A stretch of DNA of 64,000 bases from JAXLXE01 sp046328115 (GTDB lineage Bacteria; Chloroflexota; UBA6077; JACCZL01), in contig JAXLXE010000001.1 of the NCBI GenBank assembly GCA_046328115.1, positions 3,038,001 to 3,102,000 of the forward strand, in the 5' to 3' direction. The position numbers and the translations under genes were made by a program. This document shows positions 57,492-64,000 of the stretch, piece by piece. Below the pieces are notes generated by a model. It worked only from the letters and a program-made list of their open reading frames with translations. It ran no database searches and was not told where the DNA came from. Position 1 is the first letter of the stretch. Each line of letters begins with the position of its first letter.

Positions 57492-57893
57492 ATGGACGGC
57501 TTCAAGAAGTTCCTGCTTCGCGGTAACGTCGTGGACCTGGCAGTCGCGGTGGTGATCGGCGCCGCGTTCGGTGAAGTGGTGAAGGCGCTCGTCGCCAGCT
57601 TCATCACCCCGTTGATCGGTGCCTTTGGCGGCCTGCCAGACTTCTCGGCCTGGGCATTCACCATCAATGGCAGCAAGTTCGCCATCGGCGCGTTCATAAA
57701 CGCCCTGCTTTCCTTCGTTGTCGTGGCCGCGGTCGTCTACTACTTCGTCGTCATGCCGCTCACCAAATTGATGGAGCGGATGGAGCCGCCAAAGGCGCCG
57801 GAGCCAAAGACCAAAGAGTGCCCCGACTGCCTCAGCAAGGTGCCGGTGGGCGCCCGAAAGTGCGCATTCTGCGCCTCAGCACTCGCCGCCTGA
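57492..57893 (+). CDS. mscL: Large-conductance mechanosensitive channel MscL with a C-terminal zinc ribbon
   Basis: 133 aa. The N-terminal amphipathic helix (Met-Asp-Gly-Phe-Lys-Lys-Phe-Leu-Leu-Arg-Gly), TM1 with the constriction motif (Val-Val-Asp-Leu-Ala-Val-Ala-Val-Val-Ile-Gly) and TM2 (about 68-90) are standard. MscL opens under membrane tension to release solutes on osmotic downshock. In place of the usual short charged C-terminal helix there is a Pro/Lys/Glu linker and a Cys110-x2-Cys113...Cys124-x2-Cys127 ribbon. A GAGGAGG site precedes the ATG. Confidence 0.93.
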   Translation: MDGFKKFLLRGNVVDLAVAVVIGAAFGEVVKALVASFITPLIGAFGGLPDFSAWAFTINGSKFAIGAFINALLSFVVVAAVVYYFVVMPLTKLMERMEPPKAPEPKTKECPDCLSKVPVGARKCAFCASALAA

Positions 57894-57906
57894 CCACTAC
57901 TGTCAT

Positions 57907-57933
57907 GCGGGGCGCGCCGGGGGCGCGCTCCGC
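57907..57933. terminator. 12-bp hairpin terminator after mscL
   Basis: Arms 57907-57918 and 57922-57933 pair over 12 bp with one G-T wobble and a GGG loop. It lies between the convergent mscL (ends 57893) and SDR (ends 57967) genes. No T-tract is visible. Confidence 0.6.
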
Positions 57934-57966
57934 TCCTACCTCCGCCCTGGGTCGGACGGCGGCGAC

Positions 57967-58767
57967 CTAGGCGCGGAACAGCCACTCCGCTACAAGGAGT
58001 TGCAATCGTCTCGGCGCCAACCCGGTGGCGAAAGCCACCAGGCGGTTGGTCAACCCAGGCACAACCACCCGTTCGCCGCGGTCCAGCGCGCCCAGCGCAT
58101 CAGCAACCACCCGTTCGCGCGGCGTATCCCGCAGATGGCGGAAGCGCACGGCAGATCCCGTGGCACCCCGCCCAAATCGCGTATCCGATACCGGGCCGGG
58201 GCACACCGCCAGCACCCGCAGGCCGGACCCGCGGCACTCCTGCCAGAGCGCCTCCGAGAACGAGACCACGAACGCCTTGCTCGCGGCGTACACCGCGAAG
58301 TTGGGCAGCGGCTGAAAGGCCGCCGCGGAGGCCACGTTGATGACGGCGCCCTCGCGCCGCGCGGCCATCGCCGGCACGAACAGACCGGTCAGCGCCACCA
58401 ACGCCTCCACGTTCACCCTGATCATCTCGAGCTGGACGGCGAGCGGGGCGGTCCGGAATCCGCCCAGCACTCCCAGGCCAGCGTTGTTCACCAGCACGGA
58501 TGGCGTCACACCCGCGGCCAAGACCAAGCTGTGGAGCCGTTCGGCCGCTCCGCGCTCCGCAAGGTCCAGTGGGTGCGCCGTCACACGCACGTCGTACGCG
58601 GCCTTGATTTCAGCCGCCACCGCGTTCAGCCGCGCGCTGTCGCGGCCGCATACCACGAGGTCCGCGCCACGCGCCGCCAGCTCGCGCGCGAACGCCTCTC
58701 CGATGCCAGAGGACGCCCCGGTGACCAGCGCCAGCCGACCTTGATACGCAAGGGGACGTGACAGCAT
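57967..58767 (-). CDS. Short-chain dehydrogenase/reductase (SDR)
   Basis: 266 aa. Cofactor motif Thr-Gly-Ala-Ser-Ser-Gly-Ile-Gly, Asn-Asn-Ala-Gly, catalytic Ser in Val-Ala-Ser-Ala-Ala, and Tyr-Ala-Ala-Ser-Lys give a complete SDR site. The extended C-terminus with Pro-Gly-Leu-Thr-Asn-Arg resembles SDRs of the DltE/YqjQ class that act on acyl or fatty substrates. ATG at 58767 is taken, not the TTG at 58770, because a CACAAT hexamer ends seven bases before it (leaderless). It may also be read through from the cupin gene 36 bp upstream. Confidence 0.88.
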   Translation of the reverse strand: MLSRPLAYQGRLALVTGASSGIGEAFARELAARGADLVVCGRDSARLNAVAAEIKAAYDVRVTAHPLDLAERGAAERLHSLVLAAGVTPSVLVNNAGLGVLGGFRTAPLAVQLEMIRVNVEALVALTGLFVPAMAARREGAVINVASAAAFQPLPNFAVYAASKAFVVSFSEALWQECRGSGLRVLAVCPGPVSDTRFGRGATGSAVRFRHLRDTPRERVVADALGALDRGERVVVPGLTNRLVAFATGLAPRRLQLLVAEWLFRA

Positions 58768-58803
58768 CAAGCCGATTGTGGGTGCGCGGACTGACCGCCC
58801 GGA

Positions 58804-59208
58804 TCAGTCGCGGGGCACCCCCTCCAGGTACGTGGTGGCGGACCGGAAGAACTCATCATGGTTGTACGGCGAGGTCGCCAGGGTCCTGGCCGCCGCGGAT
58901 CCGCGGTTCACCACCCCATGCGGGGTTCCCGGTGGGATGGTCACGGTGTGCTCGCCATCCACCAGGATCGTCTCAACGCCTAGCCGGAACGTAAGCTCCC
59001 CCTCCAGCACCACGAAGCTCTCCACGACCGGATGGTGATGCAGCGGGATCTCCGCTCCGGGATCAAACGTCAGCTCCTCCACGAACAGCTCAGTCACGCC
59101 GTCCTCGGTCCCAACGTACGGTCGTCTTCGCATCCCCGGTCTTGTCGGAATCTCGCGCGGCGTACCCAGCCCCCGAACCCCGCGTCGTGCGTGCGCACCG
59201 TCAGACAC
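58804..59208 (-). CDS. Cupin-domain protein
   Basis: 134 aa. Single cupin: motif 1 Pro-Leu-His-His-His-Pro...Glu-Ser-Phe-Val-Val-Leu-Glu-Gly-Glu gives two His and a Glu for metal, and motif 2 Pro-Pro-Gly-Thr-Pro-His-Gly-Val gives the last His. It might be a dioxygenase, isomerase or ligand-binding regulator. AGGAGG (59214-59219) places the GTG start at 59208; the GTG at 59214 lies inside that site. It follows E1-beta by 25 bp, suggesting it belongs to the same operon. Confidence 0.83.
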   Translation of the reverse strand: MSDGAHARRGVRGLGTPREIPTRPGMRRRPYVGTEDGVTELFVEELTFDPGAEIPLHHHPVVESFVVLEGELTFRLGVETILVDGEHTVTIPPGTPHGVVNRGSAAARTLATSPYNHDEFFRSATTYLEGVPRD

Positions 59209-59233
59209 AGCCACCTCCTACCGACGCGCGGGG

Positions 59234-60205
59234 TCAGGTCACGCGGCGGATCGCCGCGGCAACCTCATCCGCCCCGGGCAGCACGTACCGCTCCAATGGC
59301 GGGCTGAACGGCATGGGCACGTCCCGTGCGCCCACCCTGACCACCGGGGCATCCAGCTCGTCGAACAGCTCCTCGCCGATTCTCGCCGCGATCTCCGCGC
59401 CCACGCCGGCGGTCCGCACCGCCTCGTGCGCCACCACCACGCGGTGCGTCTTGCGCACCGACCGGGCGATGGCGTCCCAATCCAGGGGGCGTAGGCTACG
59501 CAGGTCGATCACCTCCGCATCCACACCATCTGCCGCAAGCCGCTCCGCCGCCTCCAGGCAACGATGCACCATCAACGAGTAGCTCAACACCGTCACCTGC
59601 GAGCCCGGTCGTCGGACCGCCGCCTTCCCCAGTGGGACGAGATACTCGTCCGTGGGGACCTCGCCCCGAGTCTTGAACAGGGACTTGTGTTCGTAATAAA
59701 GCACCGGATCGTCGTCGCGGATCGCCGCCTTCAACAACCCCTTCGCATCGTACGGGGTAGACGGCATACACAGCTTCACTCCTGGCGTGTGCAGCATCCA
59801 CGCCTCGAGGCTCTGCGAATGGTGGGCCGCCGCGCTGTTGATGGCCCCATCCGGCATCCGCAGCACCATCGGCACGCTGCACTGCCCGCCGAACATATAC
59901 CGCGCCTTCGCCGCCTGGTTCACCACCTCGTCCATCGAGCAGGTGATGAAATCCGCGAAGTGCATGTCCACCACCGGCCGGGCGCCACACAGCGCTGCCC
60001 CAACGGCGGCGCCCACGATGGACGTCTCCGAGATCGGCGTGTCCAGTACCCGTTCGATGCCGAACTGCTCCGGAAGATCCTTGAACTGACCAAACACTCC
60101 GCCCTGGATCGCCATGTCCTCCCCAATGACGAAGACCAGCGGGTCGCGCCTCATCTCCTCGCGCATGGCCATCAGGGTGGCCTCCGTAAACGAGACCTCA
60201 GCCAT
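59234..60205 (-). CDS. 2-oxoacid (pyruvate/acetoin) dehydrogenase E1 beta subunit
   Basis: 323 aa. N-terminal Val-Phe-Val-Ile-Gly-Glu-Asp-Met-Ala and Gly-Val-Phe...Phe-Gly-Ile-Glu-Arg-Val-Leu-Asp-Thr-Pro-Ile-Ser-Glu are typical of E1 beta. His-His-Ser-Gln-Ser-Leu-Glu-Ala and the C-terminal Glu-Ala-Val-Arg-Thr-Ala-Gly-Val-Gly-Ala-Glu complete the transketolase C-domain. It forms an alpha2-beta2 tetramer with the upstream subunit to decarboxylate a 2-oxoacid or acetoin. It overlaps the E1-alpha stop by eight bases. The longer frame up to 60340 overlaps E1 alpha and is not real. Confidence 0.92.
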   Translation of the reverse strand: MAEVSFTEATLMAMREEMRRDPLVFVIGEDMAIQGGVFGQFKDLPEQFGIERVLDTPISETSIVGAAVGAALCGARPVVDMHFADFITCSMDEVVNQAAKARYMFGGQCSVPMVLRMPDGAINSAAAHHSQSLEAWMLHTPGVKLCMPSTPYDAKGLLKAAIRDDDPVLYYEHKSLFKTRGEVPTDEYLVPLGKAAVRRPGSQVTVLSYSLMVHRCLEAAERLAADGVDAEVIDLRSLRPLDWDAIARSVRKTHRVVVAHEAVRTAGVGAEIAARIGEELFDELDAPVVRVGARDVPMPFSPPLERYVLPGADEVAAAIRRVT

Positions 60206-61214
60206 AGCCCGTGACCTTGAGCGTCGACGGGGGGGATACGTACACGTCATCGAGCGCGTCCTCAGAGTCCGGCAGCGGGCTCTGGCGCCCAAACTCGACC
60301 GCCGCCTCCAGCTCCTGCTCCACCTGACGGTGCATCTCATCTAGTTGGGCCAGGGTCACCGTGCCCTCGTTCAGCAGCCGCCGACGCTGCGTCAGAATCG
60401 GGTCTCGGGCTTTCTGCGCCTCCACCTCATCGGTGGTGCGATAGAGCTGCGGGTCCCCCACGTAGTGGCCGCGCATCCGATACGTCAGCGCCTCAATCAT
60501 GGCCGGTCCACGCCCCCCGCGGGCCGCGGCCACCGCGTCCCGCACAACCGCGTAGACCGCCTCCACGTCGTTGCCATCCACCGTGAAGCCCGGCATACCG
60601 TAGCCGGCCGCCCGGTCAGCCAGCCGCGACACCGCGGAGGCCGTCGAGATCGCCGTGGTGGAGGCGTAGCCGTTGTTCTCGCAGAAGAAGATCACCGGCA
60701 GCTTCCACACCGCGGCCAGGTTCATCGCCTCGTGGACCGGGCCCCGATTGCTGGCGCCGTCGCCGAAGAAGCACAACGCCACCTGGTCGCTTCCCCGCAG
60801 CCGGGCCGCGATCGTCGCCCCAACCGCCAGATTGGCGCCGCCGCCCACCACGCCATTCGCGCCCAGCATCCCCACGGAGAAGTCGGCGATGTGCATGCTC
60901 CCGCCCTTCCCTCGGCAGGAGCCGGTCTCTTTGGCGTAGAGCTCGGCCATCATACGGTCCATCGGGGCGCCCTTCGCAATACAGTGCCCGTGTCCGCGAT
61001 GCGTGCTGGTGATGTAGTCGTCCGTCCGCAGCGCGGCGCAGGCCCCCGCCGCGCAAGCCTCCTGGCCAATGGACAGGTGGATGAACCCGGGCATCTCGCC
61101 CGCCAGGAACAGCTCCTCCGCCCGCTCCTCGAACCGTCGAATCCGGACCATCGTCCGGAGCAGCGCGACGCGCTGCGCGCTCGAGATACGCTGCGCGCTA
61201 GCCTCAGTAGTCAC
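60198..61214 (-). CDS. 2-oxoacid (pyruvate/acetoin) dehydrogenase E1 alpha subunit
   Basis: 338 aa. The ThDP motif is Gly-Asp-Gly-Ala-Ser-Asn...Glu-Asn-Asn, and the family pieces Arg-Gly-His-Gly-His-Cys, Gly-Lys-Gly-Gly-Ser-Met-His and Tyr-Arg-Met-Arg-Gly-His-Tyr are intact. The sequence type is that of PdhA/AcoA. No E2 (lipoyl) or E3 gene follows; a cupin and an SDR do. Those partners must be elsewhere, or the complex uses an alternative acceptor. The start is GTG, about 30 bp after an extended -10 promoter. Confidence 0.92.
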   Translation of the reverse strand: MTTEASAQRISSAQRVALLRTMVRIRRFEERAEELFLAGEMPGFIHLSIGQEACAAGACAALRTDDYITSTHRGHGHCIAKGAPMDRMMAELYAKETGSCRGKGGSMHIADFSVGMLGANGVVGGGANLAVGATIAARLRGSDQVALCFFGDGASNRGPVHEAMNLAAVWKLPVIFFCENNGYASTTAISTASAVSRLADRAAGYGMPGFTVDGNDVEAVYAVVRDAVAAARGGRGPAMIEALTYRMRGHYVGDPQLYRTTDEVEAQKARDPILTQRRRLLNEGTVTLAQLDEMHRQVEQELEAAVEFGRQSPLPDSEDALDDVYVSPPSTLKVTGYG

Positions 61215-61246
61215 GTCGGATGACTGCCCCCGCGATTGGTGGCGCG

Positions 61247-61255
61247 AGTATAGCA
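61247..61255 (-). promoter_or_regulatory. Extended -10 promoter TGCTATACT of the E1 operon
   Basis: On the minus strand TGC precedes TATACT; the predicted start leaves about 25 bp of leader before GTG 61214. No clear -35 is needed for the extended form. Confidence 0.6.
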
Positions 61256-61268
61256 GCGACCCGTTTGG

Positions 61269-62186
61269 CTACTCAGCCAGTAGCTCGTCCCAGGTGCGAG
61301 CCTCGAACAACCGCTCGGTCGCTCGCTCAATGGTCGTCACGTCGCGCAGGGACTCGATCCGCGTGCGGACTCGCTCGTCCGGTGCGCCCAGCCGCCGCGC
61401 GCCAAGCCTCATCAGCAGCAGCCTCGCCTCTTCAGCTCGGCCTTCGGCTCGGCCCTCGGCTCGGCCCTCAGCTCGGCCCTCCCCCAACCACTCCTGAACG
61501 ATCGACGATTCGCGGGCGATCTTGTCCAGCATACCCACTCCCTCCAGCGCCCGCCGCACGAGTTCAGGCGCGAATCGTATCCCCATGAGGATAGCAGTCT
61601 CGGTCCAGATGTCGGTGGCCTGCTCCACCGGTGCTTCCCTCAGACGGCCGGCGATGGTGGACAGAACGCTTTCCAAATCGGCTGGCGCCACTCGCGCGAG
61701 TGGCGCCAGCGGCAGCGTCTCGATGTCGCCTGCCAGGATCGCGTCTACCGACTGCTCCCACGCCCGAACGACTGACCAACGGAACGAAAGGTAGTGTCCA
61801 CTGATCGCGTTGTGCCGTTCAAAGGCTCCAGACATGCGTGGACCATCGGCCTTTGGGGAGAGCAACAGCGCAATGCTGGCCACGTCAACACGGTCGTCCG
61901 TCTCCCTGTCCAGCAACGCCGCGGCGTACTGAAACATGCGCCTGGGCAGCGTTGCGTCGTATCCGGACTGGATCTCCACCTGGATGATCACGTGCGGATC
62001 GTCGTGGACCCGAATCACCTTGTCCGCCAGACGGCGAACCGTCGAAAGATCTGAATCCATGACTGACACCGGCGCGTTCACCGAAACACCCAGGTAGCGC
62101 AGCCAGGCCGTTGGACTCGCGTCAATGAGCCGCTTGGTCGTCGCGTCGTAGCGGCTGCTCACGTTTCCCACCCAGCATCGAGACAC
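61269..62186 (-). CDS. Rpn/PD-(D/E)XK nuclease-like protein with GRAE repeats
   Basis: 305 aa. The first 150 residues resemble Rpn/transposase-associated PD-(D/E)XK proteins: Ser-Ser-Arg-Tyr-Asp-Ala-Thr-Thr-Lys-Arg-Leu, Asp-Ser-Asp, and Ile-Ile-Gln-Val-Glu-Ile-Gln (Glu-x-Gln variant of the active site), then Arg-Met-Phe-Gln-Tyr-Ala-Ala. The C-terminal third has four tandem Gly-Arg-Ala-Glu units and a charged coiled tail. Rpn proteins promote recombination, and some defend against phage through repeat-length variation; the function here is unproven. The true start may be the GTG at 62162, where homology begins. No neighbouring transposase is present. Confidence 0.75.
   Translation of the reverse strand: MSRCWVGNVSSRYDATTKRLIDASPTAWLRYLGVSVNAPVSVMDSDLSTVRRLADKVIRVHDDPHVIIQVEIQSGYDATLPRRMFQYAAALLDRETDDRVDVASIALLLSPKADGPRMSGAFERHNAISGHYLSFRWSVVRAWEQSVDAILAGDIETLPLAPLARVAPADLESVLSTIAGRLREAPVEQATDIWTETAILMGIRFAPELVRRALEGVGMLDKIARESSIVQEWLGEGRAEGRAEGRAEGRAEEARLLLMRLGARRLGAPDERVRTRIESLRDVTTIERATERLFEARTWDELLAE
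61436..61483 (-). repeat. Four tandem 12-bp units encoding Gly-Arg-Ala-Glu
   Basis: Units at 61436-61447, 61448-61459, 61460-61471 and 61472-61483 share CTCGGCC(T/C)TC followed by two variable bases, the last unit more diverged. The 12-bp period keeps the frame, so copy-number change alters only the length of the linker. Confidence 0.88.
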
Positions 62187-62225
62187 ACGGACACGTTCCC
62201 CGCCAAAACGTGGTACACCTGCCGC

Positions 62226-63380
62226 ATGAGCGTGATCCTAAACATCGACGACCTCCGCCGGCGAGCGCAGCGCCGCCTGCCGAGGGCGCTCTTTGACTAC
62301 ATCGACGGTGGCTCCGACGACGAGCGCACGCTTCGTGCCAACCAGGCCGACTTCGCGCGCTACACCTTCCGCCCCCGCGTACTCGTGGACGTATCCCAGC
62401 GCGACCAGTCCACCACCGTGCTCGGTCAGAGAATCGCCTCGCCGTTCATCCTCGCGCCCACCGGCTTCACCGGAGTCTTCTGGCCACGGGCGGAGGTCGA
62501 GGCGGCGCGAGCCGCGGCCGCCAAGGGGCTCATCTTCACGCTCAGCACCATGTCCATCGCCTCGATCGAGGAAGTCGCCGCCAACGCACCGGGCCCGCTC
62601 TGGTACCAGCTCTACGTCTGGCGCGACCGCGAGATCGTGCGCTCGCTCATCGAGCGCGCCCAGACCTCAGGCTACACCGCGCTCGTGGTCACCGTGGACA
62701 CCCCCGTGCTCGGTCAGCGTGAGCGTGACTCCCGCAACGGCCTCATCCTGCCCCCAAGAATCAGCGCCCGGAACGTGCTGGACTCCGCCCGCAAGCTCTC
62801 CTGGCTGCGCGGCCTGCTCGGCCACCCCCGACCCACCTTCGGCAACTTCGTGGGCACGGCCGGCGTCAACCACGACGCCATCTCGCTGGCTAGCTTCACC
62901 ACCCAGCAGTTCAGCCCTGCTGTGAGCTGGGACGATCTGGACTGGTTTCGCACCATCTGGAAGGGCCCGTTGGCCATCAAGGGCGTGATGTGCGCGGAGG
63001 ACGCCGAGATCGCGGTTGATCGCGGCATCGACGCCATCATCGTCTCCAACCACGGCGGGCGACAGCTTGACTCGGCGCCCTCCACCATCGAGGTGCTCCC
63101 CGAGATCGCGGATGCCGTCCGCGGCCGGGCCGAGGTGCTGCTGGACGGCGGCATCCGTCGGGGGTCAGACGTAGTCAAGGCCGTGGCACTCGGCGCCCGG
63201 GCCTGCCTGGTCGGCAAGGCATTCAACTACGGCGTCGCGTCGGATGGACAGCGCGGAGCGGAGCGCGCGATCGACATCCTCAGCACTGAGATTGATCGCA
63301 CGCTCGCACTGCTCGGTCGTCCCACGCTAGACAAGCTCGATCGCTCCGCCGTGCGCCTCCGCCTGAGCTCTCCAGACTAG
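62226..63380 (+). CDS. FMN-dependent alpha-hydroxyacid oxidizing protein (LldD/GOX family)
   Basis: 384 aa. Phe-Asp-Tyr-Ile-Asp-Gly-Gly-Ser-Asp-Asp-Glu, Ala-Pro-Thr-Gly-Phe-Thr-Gly, Tyr-Gln-Leu-Tyr-Val, and Val-Ser-Asn-His-Gly-Gly-Arg-Gln-Leu-Asp with the catalytic His are all present, as is Leu-Asp-Gly-Gly-Ile-Arg-Arg-Gly. Such enzymes oxidise L-lactate, glycolate, mandelate or similar acids to 2-oxoacids. There is no membrane-binding segment. TACACC ends six bases before the ATG, matching the leaderless geometry seen elsewhere, though the last base is not T. Confidence 0.92.
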   Translation: MSVILNIDDLRRRAQRRLPRALFDYIDGGSDDERTLRANQADFARYTFRPRVLVDVSQRDQSTTVLGQRIASPFILAPTGFTGVFWPRAEVEAARAAAAKGLIFTLSTMSIASIEEVAANAPGPLWYQLYVWRDREIVRSLIERAQTSGYTALVVTVDTPVLGQRERDSRNGLILPPRISARNVLDSARKLSWLRGLLGHPRPTFGNFVGTAGVNHDAISLASFTTQQFSPAVSWDDLDWFRTIWKGPLAIKGVMCAEDAEIAVDRGIDAIIVSNHGGRQLDSAPSTIEVLPEIADAVRGRAEVLLDGGIRRGSDVVKAVALGARACLVGKAFNYGVASDGQRGAERAIDILSTEIDRTLALLGRPTLDKLDRSAVRLRLSSPD

Positions 63381-63463
63381 CGCGCCCAACGCCTGCAACC
63401 CCGGGCGGCCGGCCCGTGTTTCAGGTCCAGGCGGCGGCTCGGACGCCCCGCCTGGGGCGGAAG

Positions 63464-64000
63464 ATGGGAGAGCTTCGACCAATACGATTCGGCGTCATCA
63501 ACGAGCAGATTCCCCAGCCATCCACCTGGATGGAGCGGGCGCGGCGTGCTGAGCAGCTCGGCTACTCCACCTTTCTGCTGCGTGACCACGTCGCGCCGGA
63601 CTTCTTCGGCGAGCAACTGGCGCCATTCAGCGCGCTGGCCATGGCCGCGGCCGTCACGTCTTCGCTGCGCGTTGGGACCATGGTGTTGGGCAACAACTAT
63701 CGTCACCCGGTCATACTTGCCAAGGAGGCGGCCACGCTCGACTACCTCTCCGGGGGTCGCTTCGAGCTCGGAATCGGCGCCGGGTGGCTGCGGTCGGAAT
63801 ACGAGCAGATGGGACTACCGTTTGATCGGGCCGGAGCGAGAATCCACCACCTCGAAGAGACGATCGAGGTGCTCAGGTCGCTGTTTACTGGGGCGCCCGT
63901 CCACTTCCAGGGCCACCACCACCGACTCAACGGCGCCACCTGCTCCCCGCTGCCCACGCAGCGGCCGGGGCCCCCGCTGATGATGGGCGGCGGCCATGAG
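63464..64000 (+). CDS. LLM-class flavin-dependent oxidoreductase, 3'-truncated by the window edge
   Basis: 179 codons from ATG 63464 with no stop before the right edge. Arg-Phe-Gly-Val-Ile-Asn near the start, Ala-Glu-Gln-Leu-Gly-Tyr, Arg-Asp-His-Val-Ala-Pro, Leu-Arg-Val-Gly-Thr-Met-Val-Leu-Gly-Asn-Asn-Tyr-Arg-His-Pro, Thr-Leu-Asp-Tyr-Leu-Ser-Gly-Gly-Arg, and Gly-Ile-Gly-Ala-Gly-Trp match the luciferase-like barrel. The pattern is closest to the F420-dependent subgroup, but the cofactor is not certain. It is distinct from the LLM enzyme at 19218. It follows the hydroxyacid oxidase by 83 bp. Confidence 0.88.
   Translation, partial: MGELRPIRFGVINEQIPQPSTWMERARRAEQLGYSTFLLRDHVAPDFFGEQLAPFSALAMAAAVTSSLRVGTMVLGNNYRHPVILAKEAATLDYLSGGRFELGIGAGWLRSEYEQMGLPFDRAGARIHHLEETIEVLRSLFTGAPVHFQGHHHRLNGATCSPLPTQRPGPPLMMGGGHE

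Noticed and set aside
59234..60340. Longer E1 beta start at 60340
   Set aside because: It would overlap E1 alpha by more than 140 bp; the ATG at 60205 matches the family start.
1..64000. tRNA, rRNA, CRISPR arrays and insertion sequences
   Set aside because: I looked for tRNA T-arm motifs, clustered repeats and transposase frames with terminal inverted repeats and saw none I could support by eye; a tRNAscan or ISfinder search would be decisive.

Overview
The window is GC-rich DNA (about two-thirds G+C by eye), tightly packed with genes, with no rRNA, tRNA, CRISPR array, insertion sequence or phage module that I can see. The gene content suggests a heterotrophic soil or aquatic member of the Chloroflexota. 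The signs are lipoproteins with Ala/Pro/Lys-rich linkers after the lipobox, a DUF1501/DUF1800 pair, CUT1-type sugar transporters without their own ATPase, and many flavin, enolase-superfamily and CoA-transferase enzymes. This taxonomic placement is inference; no marker gene is present.

Layout. 1-9.1 kb holds a truncated DedA-like membrane protein, a DUF7662 protein, rpiB, an EEP-family phosphoesterase, a VapBC-type toxin-antitoxin pair with a palindromic operator, a stand-alone acetolactate synthase (ilvB), a peptidoglycan amidase, a secreted low-complexity protein and a lipase-like hydrolase. 9.1-19 kb holds an acetyltransferase-like protein, an SDR enzyme, an AAA-ATPase/DUF4276 pair resembling a split OLD/TOPRIM module, DUF1501 and DUF1800, and a two-component system. 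19.2-27.5 kb is an eight-gene catabolic and uptake operon (LLM monooxygenase, flavoprotein reductase, SsuABC-type transporter, DapA-family lyase, FAD oxidase, VOC protein). 27.5-31.2 kb carries DUF2851, a small membrane protein, a DMT exporter and a LmbE-type deacetylase. 31.2-36.4 kb is a five-gene cluster: TAT-exported 4x[4Fe-4S] protein, NrfD membrane subunit and three exported beta-rich proteins, with no recognisable catalytic subunit. 36.8-46.1 kb holds an enolase-superfamily enzyme with a penicillin-acylase homologue, an ArsR/SRPBCC operon, and a sugar ABC transporter with a sugar isomerase. 46.5-64 kb holds an UPF1-like helicase with a long basic disordered tail, a PAS-GGDEF-EAL protein, an eIF1/SUI1 homologue, a CAP-domain protein, HIBADH and CaiB enzymes, mscL with a zinc ribbon, an E1-alpha/E1-beta/cupin/SDR run, an Rpn-like nuclease, an FMN-dependent 2-hydroxyacid oxidase and a truncated LLM enzyme.

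The clearest regulatory discovery is upstream of ilvB. A 39-codon leader peptide packed with Ile and Val codons (5420-5539, minus strand) is followed by a perfect 10-bp GC hairpin with a T6 tract. A 7-nt segment inside the leader can pair with the 5' arm of that hairpin. This is a complete ribosome-mediated attenuator, analogous to ilvL of enterobacteria. A second genome-level signal is a set of genes whose -10 hexamer ends 6 or 7 nt before the start codon, indicating leaderless mRNAs.
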